DNA of 8,474 bases from an uncultured Saprospiraceae bacterium. Lineage in GTDB: Bacteria > Bacteroidota > Bacteroidia > Chitinophagales > Saprospiraceae. The notes under the pieces are model-generated. The model saw only the letters and a program-made list of their open reading frames with translations. It was not told the origin of the DNA and did not search any database. The translations under genes and the position numbers were made by a program. The stretch's first letter is position 1. Each line of letters begins with the position of its first letter. Location: NCBI GenBank assembly GCA_937921525.1, contig CAKZUM010000535.1, positions 1 to 8,474 on the forward strand. Direction: 5' to 3'. This document shows positions 5,593 through 8,474 of this stretch, piece by piece.

Positions 5593-8474
5593 TTATTGTG
5601 CATGAATCATTTTCATAGTTGCCATTTGAGTTGGCGTAGCCAACTGATAATACAATGCACCATATTCCGTCAAATCTTGACTACTAATAATAAGTTCATT
5701 ATATCCTTTTTCATAATAGCCGTCATACACTTGAATCATTCTTCCTGCGGAATCGAATATTCTTAAAGTCGCTTCACTTGCTTCTGGTAAGGCAAATCCA
5801 ATCGTTGTTTTTCCAGTAAAAGGATTCGGTCTATTTTGGAATAATTGAATAGACTTGGCCGCCACTTGTGGGGCGATTTCTTCACCGATTAATTGGACAT
5901 TAAGTAATTTGCCATTGGTACTGTAAGCCTCTGCTTGCAATTGGGTATTCGCTATTTCTAGTAATTCATCTGATGTTACTTCTCCATTTAATTGGAAAAC
6001 TAAACTGAATAATACCTCGTCAGTCGCTATATCCATACCCTCTGCTTGATTCCAACTAGTTGCAATCTGTCCTCTATCAATATCAGATAAACCAAAGTTG
6101 TCTTTACCCACCCATTGGGAAGGAATAATCTGATCAAAGGCAATGACGCTAGGGTCAAATTCTAAGGCAAATTGATAGCCAGATATAGCATTAAAATTAT
6201 TCGAAGTAAAGTCAAATATTAAATATTGTCCATCCTCACTCAAACCTTGCTTCGCTTGGAAGTTTAAGGATTGAGTAGCGGATCGACTCTCTGTCGTCAT
6301 AAGTTGATTAACTACTGCACTATTATTTACATCTCCAATTTTAATCGCAATAAAATCTAACCAAGTCATGTCTGCTGTCAAATCGGTAATAGCGTAGGTT
6401 TCTGGGAAGGCCTCTCTCAATGGATTTGTTGGATCGCTAAATTCGTATGCCGCATCGACAAAACGCCAAGATGTATTATTCGCAAAATCAGGAGTAATAT
6501 TCAAAATCAATTGTCGCAATTGTACCATATCAAAAGCGGTGATCGTACCCGAATGATTAATGTCTGCCGCAATCATTTTATAAGGAGAATCCAATGGCGT
6601 AATCCCCAATATATGTTTGCTGATTAATACTAAGTCGTAGGTAGATACCCCATTTAATGGGTTCATATCTTTCTCTGGTGAGACGGTGTAATTTTCATTC
6701 ATCGGTACTTCTTGGAAACCGTAGTCACCTGTGGCACCTGTTACTTGTGCGGGCATATCGTAGTCGGTTAGGTTGATGGTAGCACGCTCTACCATTTCGC
6801 CTTCTTCGGTGGAGATGGTGCCGGAGAGGGTGGCCATTGGAGCGGGGCGGTTACCATCTACATTGACCTCTATAATACGACTTGAACTAATAGATACACA
6901 ATCATTTTCATCCATTACACTTGCTCGAAATCTATAAATACCTAATGTGGTTGGTCCAGTAAATATAGTACTGATGCAATTCGGACCAGTAGTACAACTT
7001 AAGTTACCAGTAGTAGGATTGCGAGAATCAGGAATCCAAGTAATGATGCTATTGGTTGAACTATTTGTCCATGTTAGGGTTCTAGTATCTCCTGGTGCAA
7101 TAACAGCATCTTCAGAATTAAGCATAATTTCAGGTACAATCACCTCAAAAATTTCAATCTCAAAACTATCCACTGTCTCACAAATCCCATCTGTAATTGT
7201 AACAAAATATTCAGTATCAACCACTGGCATCACGATAGTATCCGAACTTTCAAAGAATGTCTCACTAGTATCCGCTGTCCATCTATAGGTAAGTCCAGTT
7301 ACTGGATTTGGCACTAACTGCACCCCTTCTCCAGGGCAAATCATAGTATTATCTGGAATTTCCGCAGTTATATCTGATCTAGTAACTTCAATAGAGTCGA
7401 CAGCTACACAACGATTATCATCAGTAACTGTTACTATATAAGTATCACCAACTTCTATTCTGATTGAATCTCTATTGGAACCAGTACTCCAAGCATAAGA
7501 AACACCACCACAAGCTATCAAATCCAATATCTCGCCTTCACAAAAGGTGGTATCAGTCGTTTCTACACCTCCTATTTTAAACAATACAGTAGGTAATGGA
7601 TTCGTATGAACAACTAGCGTATCGGTTGCTGTACAATTAGAAATAGTATCTGTAACAGTCACTATATAAGTAGTTGTTTCCAATACCATTGGGCTAATTG
7701 AAAAAGTCGTTTCGCCAGTACTCCATATGTAGGTATAGGCTGTCTCATCATTAAGCCCAGTATTAAAGGCATCGAGTGTGATAGCTCCTCCTACACATAC
7801 ACTATCATTTGGAGAGAAACCCGATAATGGTACTATAGCAGCAGGTACTGTTGTTACAGATATATCAATGGCATCTGTGGCCGTACAACCATTAGCATCT
7901 GTGACTACAACACTATAACTGGAACTAGTAGGCATATCGTCAAATAAAAGATTACCAGTATCTCCATTCGACCAAAGGTAGGTGTAACCTGGCGTACCAC
8001 CTGAATCTCTTGCAGTAAGTGCTAACACTTCACCAGAACAAAGTAAACTATCAATAGTGCCATCTTCCATATCATCTCCCCCCCCACTATCATCAAATCC
8101 AACATTAACAATAAGTCTTGGATTGACACGAATAGTTACAGAATCCACCACTTCACAATCAATATTACTTGCATTAGTGATGGTCACTATATAGGTCGTA
8201 GTTTCTGTAGGCTTTACTGTAATTATACTTCTCATGTCAGATAGATTACCAGGTCTTGAGGTCCAAGAATAAAGATTCCCACCTGTTGCGGTTAAGGTAG
8301 CTTCATCTCCTTCACATAAAAAACCTTCACTATTTGGTCCACTTACGGCAACGTTAGTAATCATTCCACAATTACAAACAGCGTTTTTATCTACAATTAT
8401 TACCTCGGTCATATTTTCTCCAAAATTCCCACAGGCGTCAAATACGCGAACTTGGACCATGATGGTATCTCCCA
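5593..8474 (-). CDS. Large T9SS surface protein with Ig/SprB, dockerin-like and cohesin-like modules (5' end missing)
   Basis: The frame is open through the right edge (GDTIM at the border, no stop), so the Met at 8460 is internal and the true start lies outside; numbers below count from that Met. Residues 30-112, 113-203, 204-287, 288-360, 361-438 and 439-535 are about six Ig-like modules, each with a Cys pair, a Y-x-W core and a TTYIVTVTD-type strand; the second resembles an SprB repeat. Residues 540-598 look like a carboxypeptidase-regulatory-like domain. Residues 601-655 form a dockerin-like pair with a calcium loop starting DINHSGTITAFD (633-644), and a further strand IKIGDVNNS follows near 706-714. 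Residues 729-860 are cohesin-like (GYQFALEFDPSVIAFDQI). Residues 870-955 are a T9SS type A sorting domain with NRPNPF. It is expected to be secreted and held on the surface or released, acting in adhesion or binding; the ligand is unknown. Confidence 0.88.
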   Translation of the reverse strand, partial: GDTIMVQVRVFDACGNFGENMTEVIIVDKNAVCNCGMITNVAVSGPNSEGFLCEGDEATLTATGGNLYSWTSRPGNLSDMRSIITVKPTETTTYIVTITNASNIDCEVVDSVTIRVNPRLIVNVGFDDSGGGDDMEDGTIDSLLCSGEVLALTARDSGGTPGYTYLWSNGDTGNLLFDDMPTSSSYSVVVTDANGCTATDAIDISVTTVPAAIVPLSGFSPNDSVCVGGAITLDAFNTGLNDETAYTYIWSTGETTFSISPMVLETTTYIVTVTDTISNCTATDTLVVHTNPLPTVLFKIGGVETTDTTFCEGEILDLIACGGVSYAWSTGSNRDSIRIEVGDTYIVTVTDDNRCVAVDSIEVTRSDITAEIPDNTMICPGEGVQLVPNPVTGLTYRWTADTSETFFESSDTIVMPVVDTEYFVTITDGICETVDSFEIEIFEVIVPEIMLNSEDAVIAPGDTRTLTWTNSSTNSIITWIPDSRNPTTGNLSCTTGPNCISTIFTGPTTLGIYRFRASVMDENDCVSISSSRIIEVNVDGNRPAPMATLSGTISTEEGEMVERATINLTDYDMPAQVTGATGDYGFQEVPMNENYTVSPEKDMNPLNGVSTYDLVLISKHILGITPLDSPYKMIAADINHSGTITAFDMVQLRQLILNITPDFANNTSWRFVDAAYEFSDPTNPLREAFPETYAITDLTADMTWLDFIAIKIGDVNNSAVVNQLMTTESRSATQSLNFQAKQGLSEDGQYLIFDFTSNNFNAISGYQFALEFDPSVIAFDQIIPSQWVGKDNFGLSDIDRGQIATSWNQAEGMDIATDEVLFSLVFQLNGEVTSDELLEIANTQLQAEAYSTNGKLLNVQLIGEEIAPQVAAKSIQLFQNRPNPFTGKTTIGFALPEASEATLRIFDSAGRMIQVYDGYYEKGYNELIISSQDLTEYGALYYQLATPTQMATMKMIHAQ
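8078..8085 (-). repeat. G8 homopolymer tract inside the large surface protein
   Basis: On the minus strand eight G encode part of D-S-G-G-G-D-D (about residues 124-130), in the linker between the first two Ig-like modules. Gain or loss of one G would shift the frame before most of the visible domains and the sorting signal. The window shows it in the ON (in-frame) state. Confidence 0.75.

Noticed and set aside
5518..5766. Plus-strand 82-codon open frame next to the GC-rich element
   Set aside because: It starts inside the inverted-repeat arm and runs antisense through the sorting domain of the large protein. The hydrophobic look of its translation is a by-product.
5593..6660. Cellulosome component
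   Set aside because: No carbohydrate-active catalytic or binding domain is visible, and dockerin-like and cohesin-like folds occur widely in Bacteroidota surface proteins without cellulosomes.
6947..7288. Plus-strand 113-codon open frame inside the large surface protein
   Set aside because: It is antisense to conserved Ig-like modules, and its low-complexity Val/Ser content reflects the complement of Thr/Asp-rich coding.

Overview
The window looks like chromosomal DNA of an AT-rich member of the Bacteroidota, probably close to the Saprospiria. This rests on two proteins ending in type IX secretion (T9SS) type A sorting domains, one of which joins Ig/SprB-like modules to dockerin-like and cohesin-like modules. 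It also rests on a Bacteroidota-style GlmM N-terminus, an RluA-type pseudouridine synthase of the type found in this phylum, the absence of Shine-Dalgarno sites, and one TAnnTTTG -7 box. The lineage is inferred from protein style, not from a marker gene.

Layout. Bases 1-601 carry no gene. They hold a CTTCAA-type simple repeat with an inverted partner (about 11-136) and a compact 158-bp element (265-422) with long terminal inverted repeats and a 5-bp direct flank repeat, which looks like a MITE. Next come a LEA/YtxH-like repetitive helical protein (602-1846, +), a strong terminator (1902-1948), and glmM (2206-3588, + , TTG start). glmM converges on an RluA-family pseudouridine synthase (3631-4524, -, TTG start) across a 14-bp perfect hairpin that reaches into the synthase stop codon. 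Two T9SS substrates follow on the minus strand: a very small one (4803-5345) and the C-terminal 960 or so residues of a large multidomain surface protein (5593 to beyond the right edge). The 247 bp between them hold a perfect 12-bp hairpin and a GC-rich inverted-repeat element (about 5408-5578).

How the genes relate. GlmM (UDP-GlcNAc supply) and the pseudouridine synthase (RNA modification) are housekeeping genes. The two sorting-domain proteins should leave the cell through the same T9SS machinery, which is not encoded here, and may be co-transcribed with the large gene upstream. Nothing suggests a defence system, prophage, CRISPR array or biosynthetic cluster. The least explained items are the two small inverted-repeat elements, the mini T9SS protein with its extra C-terminal tail, the G8 tract inside the large surface protein, and a sharply GC-rich patch that coincides with one domain of that protein.
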